A stretch of DNA of 64,000 bases, taken from the NCBI GenBank assembly GCA_036796435.1, contig DAIRCY010000001.1, positions 1 through 64,000 of the forward strand. The letters are read 5' to 3'. The stretch is from JAJYVT01 sp036796435 (lineage in GTDB: Bacteria > Actinomycetota > Acidimicrobiia > Acidimicrobiales > RAAP-2). Below the pieces are notes generated by a model. That model was not told where the DNA came from and made no database searches. It saw only the letters and a program-made list of their open reading frames with translations. The position numbers and the translations under genes were made by a program. Position 1 is the stretch's first letter. The number at the start of each line of letters is the position of its first letter. Shown in pieces: positions 34,894-44,771 of the stretch.

Positions 34894-36372
34894 GTGCGCA
34901 TAATGGACCGGATGAGCCCGAGCAACAGCCTGGGTGGCACGGCGCCGCTCGAAGGGGACCCCCCGATCGGCGCCACGACCCCGGCCGGTCCAGCGGCATC
35001 CCCGGCCAACCCGGCGGCATCCCCGGCCGGTCCCGCGGCATCCCCGGCCGACCCGGCGGCATCCCCGGCCGACCCGGCAGCAAACCCCGGCGCCCGCGGG
35101 CCGTCCTTCGTGGTCCGGCCCTCTGGTCCCCTGCAGGGAACGGTACGCGTCGGCGGGGCCAAGAACTCGGTGCTGAAGCTGATGGCGGCGACGCTCCTCG
35201 CAGAGGGCGAGCACGTCCTCACGAACGTGCCGCGCATCGTCGACGTCGAGATCATGGCCGACATGCTGCGGGCGCTCGGCGCGTCGGTCGAGAGGCGGTC
35301 CACCGGCGAGCTCGTGATCGTCACCCCGCCGGCCACAGAGATCGTGCCCGAAGCCCCGTACGAGCTCGTGGACCGGATGCGCGCGTCGATCGTCGTGCTC
35401 GGACCGCTGCTCACCCGGTGCGGGTGGGCGAAGGTGTCGATGCCGGGAGGCGACGACTTCGGCGATCGCCCCATCGACTTCCACCTCGGCGGCCTCTCGA
35501 ACATGGGCGCACGTTTCGAGACGCTCCACGGCAACGTCGAGGGGAGCGTCGACGGGGAGGGTACGGGCCGACGTCTCGTGGGGACCCAGGTGGTGCTCGA
35601 GTACCCGAGCCACACTGCGACCGACAACATCCTCATGGCGGCCGTGCTCGCGAAGGGCACCACGGTGATCGAGAACGCGGCCCGCGAACCCGAAGTCTGC
35701 GACCTCGCCGCATACCTCACCTCGATGGGCGCGCGGATCCGCGGGGCCGGCACGTCGCACGTCGAAGTCGAAGGGGTGGACGCCCTCACGCCCTCCACCC
35801 ACGCCGTGGTGCCCGACAGGGTGGTCGCCGCGACCTACCTCGCTGCCGCCGGCTTGTGCGGGGGCGAGGTCGTCGTCGAGGACGCCCGCATCGACCACAT
35901 GGGGATGCTCGTGCGCAAGCTCGGAGCGATGGGGATCAGGGTGGAGCAACGGCCGACAGGCCTCGTCGCGACGCGCGACGAGGGGCTGCGCTCGGTCGAC
36001 GTCGCCACCCTTCCCTATCCGGGCGTGGCGACGGACTACAAGCCGTTCGTGGTCACGCTCCTCACCGTCGCAGACGGCGTCGCGATCGTGACCGAAAACT
36101 TGTTCTCCGGCCGGTTCCGCTACATCGACGAGCTTCGCCGCATGGGCGCAGACGTCCGGACCGAGGGGCACCACGCGGTCGTCCGCGGCGTGCCGAGGCT
36201 CTCGGGGACGAAGGTGCGCGCCACCGACATCCGCGCCGGTGCGGCACTCGTCCTCGCGGGGCTCGTCGCAGACGGGGAGACCGTCGTTTCCGACGGCCAC
36301 CACGTCGACCGGGGGTACGAGGACCTCGCCGGGGTCCTCACCTCGCTCGGCGCACGGGTCGAGCGGCGTTGA
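34894..36372 (+). CDS. murA: UDP-GlcNAc enolpyruvyl transferase with Asp at the active-site Cys
   Basis: Up to 492 residues; ATG at 34903 or 34912 could also be used. Residues 72-490 are the two-lobed EPSP-synthase-like fold with VGGAKNSVLKLMAATLL (catalytic Lys) and the flexible loop KVSMPGGDDFGDRPID. The loop position that is Cys in most MurA is Asp (about residue 187), as in mycobacteria, where it gives fosfomycin resistance. The enzyme makes the first committed peptidoglycan precursor in the cytosol. An N-terminal tail of about 65 residues consists largely of Pro-Ala-Ala-Ser repeats and is unusual. meaB follows with a TTGA overlap. Confidence 0.92.
   Translation: MRIMDRMSPSNSLGGTAPLEGDPPIGATTPAGPAASPANPAASPAGPAASPADPAASPADPAANPGARGPSFVVRPSGPLQGTVRVGGAKNSVLKLMAATLLAEGEHVLTNVPRIVDVEIMADMLRALGASVERRSTGELVIVTPPATEIVPEAPYELVDRMRASIVVLGPLLTRCGWAKVSMPGGDDFGDRPIDFHLGGLSNMGARFETLHGNVEGSVDGEGTGRRLVGTQVVLEYPSHTATDNILMAAVLAKGTTVIENAAREPEVCDLAAYLTSMGARIRGAGTSHVEVEGVDALTPSTHAVVPDRVVAATYLAAAGLCGGEVVVEDARIDHMGMLVRKLGAMGIRVEQRPTGLVATRDEGLRSVDVATLPYPGVATDYKPFVVTLLTVADGVAIVTENLFSGRFRYIDELRRMGADVRTEGHHAVVRGVPRLSGTKVRATDIRAGAALVLAGLVADGETVVSDGHHVDRGYEDLAGVLTSLGARVERR
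34981..35085 (+). repeat. 21-base tandem repeats in the murA 5' end
   Basis: About five imperfect 21-base copies encode the heptapeptide PA-x-PAAS (x = Gly, Asn, Asp). The period is a multiple of three, so copy-number change would keep the frame. Confidence 0.8.
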
Positions 36373-37427
36373 GCCCCGAGCACCAGAGCCCCGCGGCATT
36401 GCTCGACGCGGCCGGGGCGGGGGACCGGGTGGCGCTCGCCAGGCTGCTTTCGGTGGTCGAGCGCGGGGGAGAGCGGAGCGGCCAGGTCGCCAGGCTCGTC
36501 TACGCGGCGCCGCCGCCTTACACCATCGGGATCACCGGCGCGCCGGGATCGGGGAAGTCGACGCTCACGAACCGGCTCATCACCGTGGCCCGAGGGGGCT
36601 GGCCCGATCTCGCCGACCCAGCGGCACCGGCCGAACCGGTCGGCCAGGTCGCGGTGCTCGCCATCGATCCCTCGTCGCCGTTCTCCGGCGGCGCCATCCT
36701 CGGCGACCGCGTGCGCATGCAGGAGCACGCCACCGATCCCTCGGTGTTCATCCGGTCGATGGCGACCCGGGGCCACCTCGGCGGCCTGGCGCTCGCAGTC
36801 CCCGAAGCGGTGCGCGTCCTCGGGGCTGCCGGGTTTCCCCTCGCCGTCGTGGAGACCGTCGGCGTGGGCCAGATGGAAGTGGAGGTCGCGTCGGCCGCCG
36901 ACACCACGGTCGTCGTGGTGACCCCCGGCTGGGGTGACGCCATGCAGGCGAACAAGGCGGGCCTGCTCGAGATCGCCGACCTGTTCGTCGTGAACAAGGC
37001 GGACCGGCCCGGCGTGAACGAGGCGCGCCGCGACCTCCAGCAGATGCTCGACCTCACCGAGCACGCCGGATGGCGCCCGCCTGTGCTCACGTCGGTCGCG
37101 AGCTCGGGCGAAGGCACGGACGAGCTCTGGAGAGCCATCGCCGAGCACCGCGCGCACCTGCAACGCTCCGGCGCGCTGCAGACCCGGCGCGAGGCCCGGC
37201 TCGCCCAGGAGCTGCGGCGCGTCGTCACTGCCCGTGTGCACGAGGAGGTCCGGCGCCTCGCGCAGGGAGCGGCCTTCGATGACGCCGTCCGCGCGATCTC
37301 GGCGGGAGAGCTCGACCCCTACCGAGCGGCAGAGGACCTGCTCGCCGCGCGAGCCGGCCTCGACGCGCGCGCCGGCCTCGACGCGCGCGGCGGCCTCGAC
37401 GCGCGCGGCGGCAGCGCCGGCAACTGA
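36369..37427 (+). CDS. meaB: MeaB/ArgK-type G-protein chaperone
   Basis: 352 residues if started at TTG 36369, which overlaps the murA stop. GTPase motifs: GITGAPGSGKSTL (P-loop), AIDPSSPFSGGAILGDRVRM (switch region with the MeaB hallmark), VVETVGVGQMEVEVA and NKADRPGV. MeaB guards adenosylcobalamin-dependent mutases such as methylmalonyl-CoA mutase; no mutase gene is in the window. Its C-terminus ends in an 18-base tandem repeat encoding AGLDAR or AGLDARG units at about 37350-37412. The link to murA looks positional only. Confidence 0.88.
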   Translation: MSPEHQSPAALLDAAGAGDRVALARLLSVVERGGERSGQVARLVYAAPPPYTIGITGAPGSGKSTLTNRLITVARGGWPDLADPAAPAEPVGQVAVLAIDPSSPFSGGAILGDRVRMQEHATDPSVFIRSMATRGHLGGLALAVPEAVRVLGAAGFPLAVVETVGVGQMEVEVASAADTTVVVVTPGWGDAMQANKAGLLEIADLFVVNKADRPGVNEARRDLQQMLDLTEHAGWRPPVLTSVASSGEGTDELWRAIAEHRAHLQRSGALQTRREARLAQELRRVVTARVHEEVRRLAQGAAFDDAVRAISAGELDPYRAAEDLLAARAGLDARAGLDARGGLDARGGSAGN

Positions 37428-37438
37428 GGACGCGGCCG

Positions 37439-39283
37439 ATGAGCGCCATCATCCCCCCCGACCGCACCTACGACCCCTCGGACCGTTGGTTCCAGCACGC
37501 CGTCCTCTACGAGGTGCTCGTCCGCGGCTTCTACGACGCCAACGGCGACGGCACCGGCGACCTGCGCGGCCTGCGCGAGAAGCTTGACTACCTCCAGTGG
37601 CTGGGGATCGACTGCCTCTGGCTGCTTCCGTTCCACCCCTCGCCGCTACGCGACGGCGGGTACGACGTGAGCGACTTCTTCAACGTGCACCCCGACTACG
37701 GGACGCTCGGCGACCTCGTCGCCTTTCTCGAGGACGCGCACCGGCGCGGCATCCGGGTGATCTCGGACCTCGTGATGAACCATACGAGCGACGTCCACCC
37801 GTGGTTCCTCGAGTCGCGGTCCAGCCGGACCAACCCGAAAGCCGACTGGTACGTCTGGAACGACGACGACCAGAGGTGGCCCGAGGCGCGGGTCGTCTTC
37901 ACCGACGTCGAGCGCTCCAACTGGACCTGGGACGCCGTGCGCAAGCAGTACTACTGGCATCGCTTCTACTCTCACCAGCCCGACCTGAACTACGAGAACC
38001 CCGAGGTCGCCGAGGCGATGCTCGAGGTGGTCCGGTTCTGGCTCGACCTCGGGCTCGACGGCTTCCGGCTCGACGCGGTGCCCTACCTCTTCCAGCGCGA
38101 CGGGACCTCGGGCGAGCACCTTCCTGAGACCCATGCCTACATCCGGCGGATCCGCAAGCAGCTGGACGCCGAGTACCCCGGCAGGATCCTGCTTGCGGAG
38201 GCGAACGGGTGGCCGGCAGACGTGGCCGACTACTTCGGGAACGGGGACGAGTGCCACTTCTGCTTCCACTTCCCGCTCATGCCGCGCCTGTTCATGGCGG
38301 TCCGGCGCGAGCATCGCTACCCGGTCACCGAGATCCTCTCGCAGACGCCCGAGATCCCCGACGGGTGCCAGTGGGCGATCTTCTTGCGGAACCACGACGA
38401 GCTGACCCTGGAACAGGTCACCGACGAGGAGCGCGACTACCTCATCGCGGAGTACGCGAAGGACCCGCGCATGAAGCGGCACATGGGGATCGGGCGGCGG
38501 CTCGCTCCGCTGCTCGACGGCGACCGCCAGCTCGCCCAGCTCCTCTACGCGTTGTTGCTCTCGCTGCCCGGGAGCCCGGTGATCTACTACGGCGACGAGA
38601 TCCTGATGGGGGACAACATCTATCTCGGCGACCGGGACTCGGTTCGCACGCCCATGCAGTGGTCGCCCGACCGCAACGGCGGCTTCTCCAACGCCGACTT
38701 CGCGCAGCTCTACCTCCCGCCGCTCATGGATCCCGTCTACGGCTACGGCGCCGTCAACGTCGAGGCCCACATGCGCAACCCGGGGTCGTTCCTCCACTGG
38801 CTTCGCGGCATGCTCGTCCAGCGCCGGTCGATGCCGGTCCTCGGGGTCGGGAAGCTCGAGCTGCTCGACTGCCCCAATCCGTCGATCCTCGCCTTCGTCC
38901 GCTGGGGCGAGGTCTCCGACATCGCGGTCGACTCCGTCGACGGCCCCGGTCCGCCCGCCGTGATGCCGATCGATGCGGCGCCTTCGGACCCGACGCCGGC
39001 CTCCGACCTGCCGCCCAGGACCGTGCCCGCGCGGGCGGGCCAGCGCGGCGGGCCGCCGACGCGGTCCCAGGCGGTGCTCTGCGTGCACAACCTGAGCCGT
39101 TTCGCCCAACCCGCGCTCCTCGACCTCGCGGCGTGGGAGGGGAAGCGTCCCGTCGAGGTCCTGGGGCGCGTCCCGTTCCCGAAGGTCGGCGCGGACCCGT
39201 ACTCCCTCTCGCTCGGCCCGCACGGCTTCTTGTGGTTCGAGCTCACCGAAGGCGGTGAGACCCCCGAGGTCGCCCCGTCGTGA
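37439..39283 (+). CDS. treS: Trehalose synthase (maltose alpha-D-glucosyltransferase)
   Basis: 614 residues. GH13 motifs in order: DCLWLLPFHPSPLRDGGYD, ISDLVMNHTSD, GFRLDAVPYL (nucleophile Asp), ILLAEANGWP (acid Glu) and LRNHDELTLE (third Asp). These with RFYSHQPDLNYENPEV match TreS, which interconverts trehalose and maltose. A Pro/Ala-rich insert of about 45 residues lies near residue 500, before the C-terminal beta domain. It overlaps the maltokinase start by GTGA; together they would turn trehalose into maltose 1-phosphate for GlgE, which is not in the window. Confidence 0.93.
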   Translation: MSAIIPPDRTYDPSDRWFQHAVLYEVLVRGFYDANGDGTGDLRGLREKLDYLQWLGIDCLWLLPFHPSPLRDGGYDVSDFFNVHPDYGTLGDLVAFLEDAHRRGIRVISDLVMNHTSDVHPWFLESRSSRTNPKADWYVWNDDDQRWPEARVVFTDVERSNWTWDAVRKQYYWHRFYSHQPDLNYENPEVAEAMLEVVRFWLDLGLDGFRLDAVPYLFQRDGTSGEHLPETHAYIRRIRKQLDAEYPGRILLAEANGWPADVADYFGNGDECHFCFHFPLMPRLFMAVRREHRYPVTEILSQTPEIPDGCQWAIFLRNHDELTLEQVTDEERDYLIAEYAKDPRMKRHMGIGRRLAPLLDGDRQLAQLLYALLLSLPGSPVIYYGDEILMGDNIYLGDRDSVRTPMQWSPDRNGGFSNADFAQLYLPPLMDPVYGYGAVNVEAHMRNPGSFLHWLRGMLVQRRSMPVLGVGKLELLDCPNPSILAFVRWGEVSDIAVDSVDGPGPPAVMPIDAAPSDPTPASDLPPRTVPARAGQRGGPPTRSQAVLCVHNLSRFAQPALLDLAAWEGKRPVEVLGRVPFPKVGADPYSLSLGPHGFLWFELTEGGETPEVAPS

Positions 39284-40668
39284 CCGTGCCGCCGTCCCTC
39301 GACCGGCTGCTCGAACGGTGGGGTGAGCAGCACCTCCCTCGCGGGCCGGCGATCGGACGGGACGTGCGGGTCGTGGACGTCGAGGTGATCCTCCCGGGGC
39401 GCCCCGGCCTGCTCGACGTGGTCGCCGAGACGGGCGGGCGGCTCGCACACGCGGTGTTCGGGATCCGGCGACCCGGCGACGAGCTGCGCGTCCTCGGCAA
39501 CCTCGAGGAACCCACGCTCGGGACCATCGAAGACAGCGACGGTGTGGGGCTCGTCGTGGACGCGCTGCACGACGCGGACGCCGCCCGGCTGCTCCTCGCC
39601 GTCGTCGCCGGCTCGGCCACCGCGGACCCGGGTCCGAAGACCCCCGTCGTCTCGATCGCCCGTGACGACGACGAGGCGACGTCGCTCGTGTTCGACCACC
39701 GCTGCACGCTCACCGTGTTCCCGTGGCTCTTCCGGGGAGCCCATCCGGGAGCGGCCCTGCTCGCCGGCCTCGACGAGGCGGGCTTCAACCACGTCCCCGC
39801 GCCGGTCGCCTTCTGGCGCCGGGCGGGGCGGGACCTCGGCGTCGTCCAGGAGCTGGTCCCCGGCGCGTCGAGCGGCTGGGCGCTGGCGCTCGCCTCGCTG
39901 AGGGACGTGATCGCCTCGGGCGTGTCCCCCGACGTGGCCGGCGGCGACTTCGCCCCCGAAGCTCTGGCGCTCGGCACGATGGCCGCCCGGATGCACATGG
40001 CGCTCGACCGCGCGTTTGGGAGGCGCGCCGGGGACGCCGCCGCATGGGCGGACGAGCTCGCGCCGGATCTGCTCGCCGCCGATGCCCACGCCGATGCCCA
40101 CGCCGCCGCTGCCGATGCCCACGACGCCGGTGCCCACGCCGCCGCCGACGATGCCACCGGTCCCCACGCCGTCGCCGATGCCCACGCCGCCGCCGCCGCC
40201 GGCCCCGAGGCCGGGGCGCCGGCAGAGGAGCTTCTCGACGCGCTCCGCCGTTCCGGGCTGCACCCCGCAACGATCAGGACGCACGGGGACTTCCACCTCG
40301 GCCGCACCGCGCGCACGGACCACGGCTGGGTGCTCGCCGACAGCATGCCGGGCGGGGCGTCCCCCGGGTCCGACGAGCCGCAGTTCCGGAGCCCGCTCGC
40401 GGACGTCGCGGACCTGACCTGGTCGCTTCACCACGCAGCCGTCGTCGCGGCCAACGAGCGGGGACCGGCCGCCGCCCACAACCGCGCGGGAGAGCTCGCC
40501 GCCGCATGGGAGGCGCGCAACCGGCGCGCGTTCGTCGCCTCGTACCTCGCGACCCCGGGCATCGGAGGCCTCGTCCCCGCCGACCGCCGGGTCGTCCGGC
40601 GGTTGCTCAGGCTGTTCGAGCTGGCCAGGGCGTCGCGTGACCCGTGGGCCGCTTCGGCCGTGCGCTGA
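39280..40668 (+). CDS. Maltokinase-like protein (Pep2/Mak) with altered motif
   Basis: 462 residues from GTG 39280. N-terminal cap (VEVILPGRPGLLDVVAE, TVFPWLFRGAHPG), then the kinase lobe with ALGTMAARMHMAL, the catalytic-loop IRTHGDFHLGR and SPLADVADLTWSLHHAA. In known maltokinases the metal-binding motif is DFEGEP; here it reads DSMPGGAS, keeping the Asp but losing the Glu residues. Residues about 267-310 are a His/Ala/Asp-rich low-complexity insert encoded by short repeats. The partner role with TreS is inferred from the overlap; activity is uncertain. Confidence 0.8.
   Translation: MTVPPSLDRLLERWGEQHLPRGPAIGRDVRVVDVEVILPGRPGLLDVVAETGGRLAHAVFGIRRPGDELRVLGNLEEPTLGTIEDSDGVGLVVDALHDADAARLLLAVVAGSATADPGPKTPVVSIARDDDEATSLVFDHRCTLTVFPWLFRGAHPGAALLAGLDEAGFNHVPAPVAFWRRAGRDLGVVQELVPGASSGWALALASLRDVIASGVSPDVAGGDFAPEALALGTMAARMHMALDRAFGRRAGDAAAWADELAPDLLAADAHADAHAAAADAHDAGAHAAADDATGPHAVADAHAAAAAGPEAGAPAEELLDALRRSGLHPATIRTHGDFHLGRTARTDHGWVLADSMPGGASPGSDEPQFRSPLADVADLTWSLHHAAVVAANERGPAAAHNRAGELAAAWEARNRRAFVASYLATPGIGGLVPADRRVVRRLLRLFELARASRDPWAASAVR
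40070..40200 (+). repeat. GC-rich short repeats inside the maltokinase gene
   Basis: Imperfect 12-18-base units built on GATGCCCACGCCG encode an Asp/Ala/His-rich insert between the cap and the catalytic loop. Units are multiples of three and keep the frame. Confidence 0.65.
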
Positions 40669-40690
40669 CGGCGTATGCCAGAGTGACGAG

Positions 40691-41740
<1,050 letters not shown>

Positions 41741-41803
41741 GCCGGCGCGGCGGGCATCAGGCGGCGGGACCGCCGAGGTGCGAGCCCTCAGACGCGGGAA
41801 CCC

Positions 41804-42814
41804 TCAGACGGCAGGCACCGGGACCCGGAGCTGCTCGGCCGCCTGCTCGGGGTTGACGATGTTGATGGCGACGCCGGTGCCCATCTCGAACCCCGCCCGG
41901 GTCGTCGCCTTCGGCCAGACGTGGACGTGCCAGTGGAAGGGGTCGTTCACCCGATAGGGGGCGGAGTGGAAGACGAGGTTGTAGGCGACATCGCCGATGA
42001 GGTCGCGCAGCTGCGAGAGACAGGCCTTGAGCGCGAGCCCGACCGAGACGAGATCCTCGGTCCCGCTGCGGTAGAGATGCGGGGTGTGGTGGCGCGGCAC
42101 GACCAGCATCTCGTACGGCGTGGCGCTCCAGAAGGGACACACCACGACGACGCGGTCGTCGGCGTGGATCACGCGGTAGCCCTCGGCCTCCTCGGCCTCG
42201 ATCGTCGTGCAGAGGAGGCAGCTCTCGGCGAAGCGGGCGAAGCGCGCCTGCTCCTCGGCGAGCTCGCGCGGGACGAAGGACATCCCGAGCAGCTGCCCGT
42301 GGGGGTGCTCGAGCGAGGCGCCCGCCTCCCGGCCGGAGTTGACGATCGCTTGGCTGTAGCGCAGCGATGGGTGCTGGGAGTGCTCCTCGAGCCGGTCGCG
42401 CAGCGCCGCCATGACGAGGCCGGTCTGCTCGTTCGACAGCATGGACCACGACGCGTCGTGCTCGGGAGAGAGGATGAGCACCTCGTGGATCCCGCCGGCA
42501 GTGGCCTGGGTGAAGACCGGGCCGCGGTTGGTGACGACGAACGGCTCGTCCCCGGAGAACGCCGGGTAGAGGTTCGGCACCACCCGGACGAGCCAGTGGC
42601 CGCTCGGCCCGTAGGTCTCGAGGGCGGGCGGGCTGTCCTCTTCGTGGCCGGGGCAGAAGGGGCACGGCCGGCTCGTGTCGGCCTCCACCTCGGGGGAGCG
42701 GACGACGAAGGCGTCGGGCCGCTCGGCCCGTCTGGTGCTGACGACGACCCAGCGACCCGTGAGCGGGTCGAGTCTCAGTTGACTCGTCTGCGACCTCGAT
42801 CCGGCTGGATCCAC
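41804..42814 (-). CDS. galT: Galactose-1-phosphate uridylyltransferase
   Basis: 336 residues. Zn site CPFCPGHE near residue 51, then WLVRVVPNLYPAF, and the active-site histidine triad EHPHGQLLGMSFVP near 168; a HIT-like C-terminal half has WHVHVWPK. It transfers UMP between UDP-glucose and galactose 1-phosphate in the Leloir pathway. No galK or galE is adjacent. Intergenic 41741-41803 has a possible short GC hairpin (CGGCGG/CCGCCG), not enough to call a terminator. Confidence 0.93.
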   Translation of the reverse strand: MDPAGSRSQTSQLRLDPLTGRWVVVSTRRAERPDAFVVRSPEVEADTSRPCPFCPGHEEDSPPALETYGPSGHWLVRVVPNLYPAFSGDEPFVVTNRGPVFTQATAGGIHEVLILSPEHDASWSMLSNEQTGLVMAALRDRLEEHSQHPSLRYSQAIVNSGREAGASLEHPHGQLLGMSFVPRELAEEQARFARFAESCLLCTTIEAEEAEGYRVIHADDRVVVVCPFWSATPYEMLVVPRHHTPHLYRSGTEDLVSVGLALKACLSQLRDLIGDVAYNLVFHSAPYRVNDPFHWHVHVWPKATTRAGFEMGTGVAINIVNPEQAAEQLRVPVPAV

Positions 42815-42972
42815 GTGCTGCGCTCTTCTGTGCTCTCGTGTCTCGCGCCTCGTCCAACGGGGCGCCCTGTCTCACAAACGTACCCCCCTGCAGGGGGATC
42901 GCTGCACGATGGTCTGCGGCTGTCCGCCCGCGAGCGCCGCTCGCGACCGCCGTACCACGCCAGGGTCGAAGT

Positions 42973-43470
42973 ATGACGCACCTCGCGGCGGCCGTCAGTA
43001 CGCCCACGGGGCCGGCCTTCACCGTGGTCCTCGTGTGCCACGTGGCGGCCGTGCTCGTCGCGCTCGTCGCGGTGACCGCCGGCGCGGTCGCCGCCGGCAG
43101 ATTGCTCGCCTCCAGGGGTGAGCCTCCCCCTGCCGTCCGGTCTTACTTCGCCCCGGGAGTGAACTGGACGGGGCGCGTCCTCTACCTCGTGCCCGCCCTC
43201 GGGGCTGCGCTGCTCGCCATGTCGGGGGGCGCCTACCGGCTCGGGGCGCCGTGGGTGGTCTGGGGGATCGGCCTGTGGGCCGCGGCGACGGCGCTCGCGG
43301 AGGGGGTGATGTGGCCCGCCGAGCGGCGGGGGCAGCGTGGGCTTGCCGGGGGCGCCGGAGCGGGGGCCCCGGCCGCGGCCCGGGGGGCGGGCCGCGCGAT
43401 GTGCCTCTCGGCGGCGGGGGTGGTGGCGCTCGTCGTGGCCGCCATGGTGGTCATGGTCGTCAAGCGCTGA
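42973..43470 (+). CDS. Hypothetical four-helix membrane protein
   Basis: 165 residues from ATG 42973. Four membrane helices: residues 15-45 (AFTVVLVCHVAAVLVALVA), 70-85, 95-115 (WVVWGIGLWAAATALAEG) and 145-163 (GVVALVVAAMVVMVV), with an Ala/Gly-rich loop before the last. It recalls small uncharacterised membrane proteins of the DUF2269 type, but I cannot confirm the family. It overlaps the end of cysN on the opposite strand by 11 bases. Confidence 0.6.
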   Translation: MTHLAAAVSTPTGPAFTVVLVCHVAAVLVALVAVTAGAVAAGRLLASRGEPPPAVRSYFAPGVNWTGRVLYLVPALGAALLAMSGGAYRLGAPWVVWGIGLWAAATALAEGVMWPAERRGQRGLAGGAGAGAPAAARGAGRAMCLSAAGVVALVVAAMVVMVVKR

Positions 43471-44770
43471 CGGCGCGGGCCAGGTGGGGCTCGCCGACCA
43501 TGCCGGCCGCCACGGTCGCGTTCGTGGCCTCGTCGACGAGGACGAAGCTCCCCGTGATCCGGTCGTGGCGGTAGGGGTCGACGGCGAGCGGGACCGCGGT
43601 GGTGAGCTCCACCGTCCCGATGTCGTTGTTGACGAGCTCCGCGGCGGGGTCGATCTCCAGCCGGTTGACGTCGAGGCGGCCCCGCACCGCCGTCACGCGC
43701 GCGGGGGTCGACCGGGTGGTGTGCTTCACCCGCAGCCGGTCACCGCCGCGCAAGGGGCGGTCCGAGAACCAACAGACCGTGGCGACGAGGTCCTTCACGA
43801 CTTCGGGCGAGTCGCCGGCCGAGGCGACGAGGTCCCCGCGCGACACGTCGAGGTCGTCTGCAAGATCGACCGAGACCGAGATGCCGACCGGCGCCTCGTC
43901 GAGCGGGCCGTCGTAGGTCTCGATCCCGGTCACCGTGGTCCGCCACCCTTCGGGGAGGACGACCACCGCTTCGCCGGTGCGCAGCGCGCCGCCGTTCACC
44001 ATGCCGGCGTAGCTCCGTCCCCCGCCGGGGCGGCGGAGGACCCACTGGACCGGGAGGCGGGCGCCGCCACCCGCGCCGGTGCCGTGGCCCGACGCCCAGG
44101 CGCCGGCTGGGGCGTCCTCGAGCGCTTCGAGCACCGTCGGCCCCTCGTACCACGGCGCGGCGCCCGACTGGTCGACGACGTAGTCGCCGTGGAGCGCGGA
44201 GACGGGGATGACCCGCCACGACGCCACCCCGAGCCGGTCGGCCAGCCCCTCGAACTCCTCGGCGACGGCGCGGTATGCGGCCTCGCTCCAGTCGGCGAGG
44301 TCCATCTTGTTGGCACACACGACGAACTGGTTCACCCCGAGGAGCGCAGCGATGCAGGCGTGCCGACGCGTCTGCTCGCGCAATCCGTTTACCACGTCGA
44401 CGACGACGAGAGCGAGGTCGGCGGTGGACGCTCCGGTCGCCATGTTGCGCGTGTACTGCACGTGGCCGGGACAGTCGGCGATGACGAACTTTCGCCGCGG
44501 CGTCGCCGCGTAGCGGTACGCGACGTCGATGGTGATGCCCTGCTCTCGCTCCGCGCGCAGGCCGTCGGTGATGAACGACAGGTCGACCTCGCCCACGCCG
44601 CGCCGCGCAGACGCCGCTTCGACGGCGGCCACCTGGTCGTCGAAGAGCTGGCGGGTGTCGTAGAGGAGTCGGCCGATCAGCGTCGACTTTCCGTCGTCGA
44701 CCGAGCCCACGGCTGCGAAACGCAGGAGGTCCATGCCGCCGTCGGCCGCACCGTCGCCGGGCGGCGGCAC
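43460..44770 (-). CDS. cysN: Sulfate adenylyltransferase large subunit
   Basis: 436 residues from GTG 44770 (ATG 44734 is possible). EF-Tu-like GTPase: GSVDDGKSTLIGRL (P-loop), DCPGHVQYTRNM (G3), NKMDLADW (G4), then two beta-barrel domains ending with SFVLVDEATNATVAAGM. With CysD it forms APS from sulfate and ATP at the cost of GTP. No APS kinase (CysC) domain is fused, in line with the reductase next door using APS directly. Confidence 0.93.
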   Translation of the reverse strand: MPPPGDGAADGGMDLLRFAAVGSVDDGKSTLIGRLLYDTRQLFDDQVAAVEAASARRGVGEVDLSFITDGLRAEREQGITIDVAYRYAATPRRKFVIADCPGHVQYTRNMATGASTADLALVVVDVVNGLREQTRRHACIAALLGVNQFVVCANKMDLADWSEAAYRAVAEEFEGLADRLGVASWRVIPVSALHGDYVVDQSGAAPWYEGPTVLEALEDAPAGAWASGHGTGAGGGARLPVQWVLRRPGGGRSYAGMVNGGALRTGEAVVVLPEGWRTTVTGIETYDGPLDEAPVGISVSVDLADDLDVSRGDLVASAGDSPEVVKDLVATVCWFSDRPLRGGDRLRVKHTTRSTPARVTAVRGRLDVNRLEIDPAAELVNNDIGTVELTTAVPLAVDPYRHDRITGSFVLVDEATNATVAAGMVGEPHLARAVSA

Positions 44771-44771
44771 C

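Noticed and set aside
33696..36368. Very long plus-strand frame running through glpX and murA into meaB
   Set aside because: Only the last 353 codons look like a protein; the rest is antisense to glpX or out of frame with murA.
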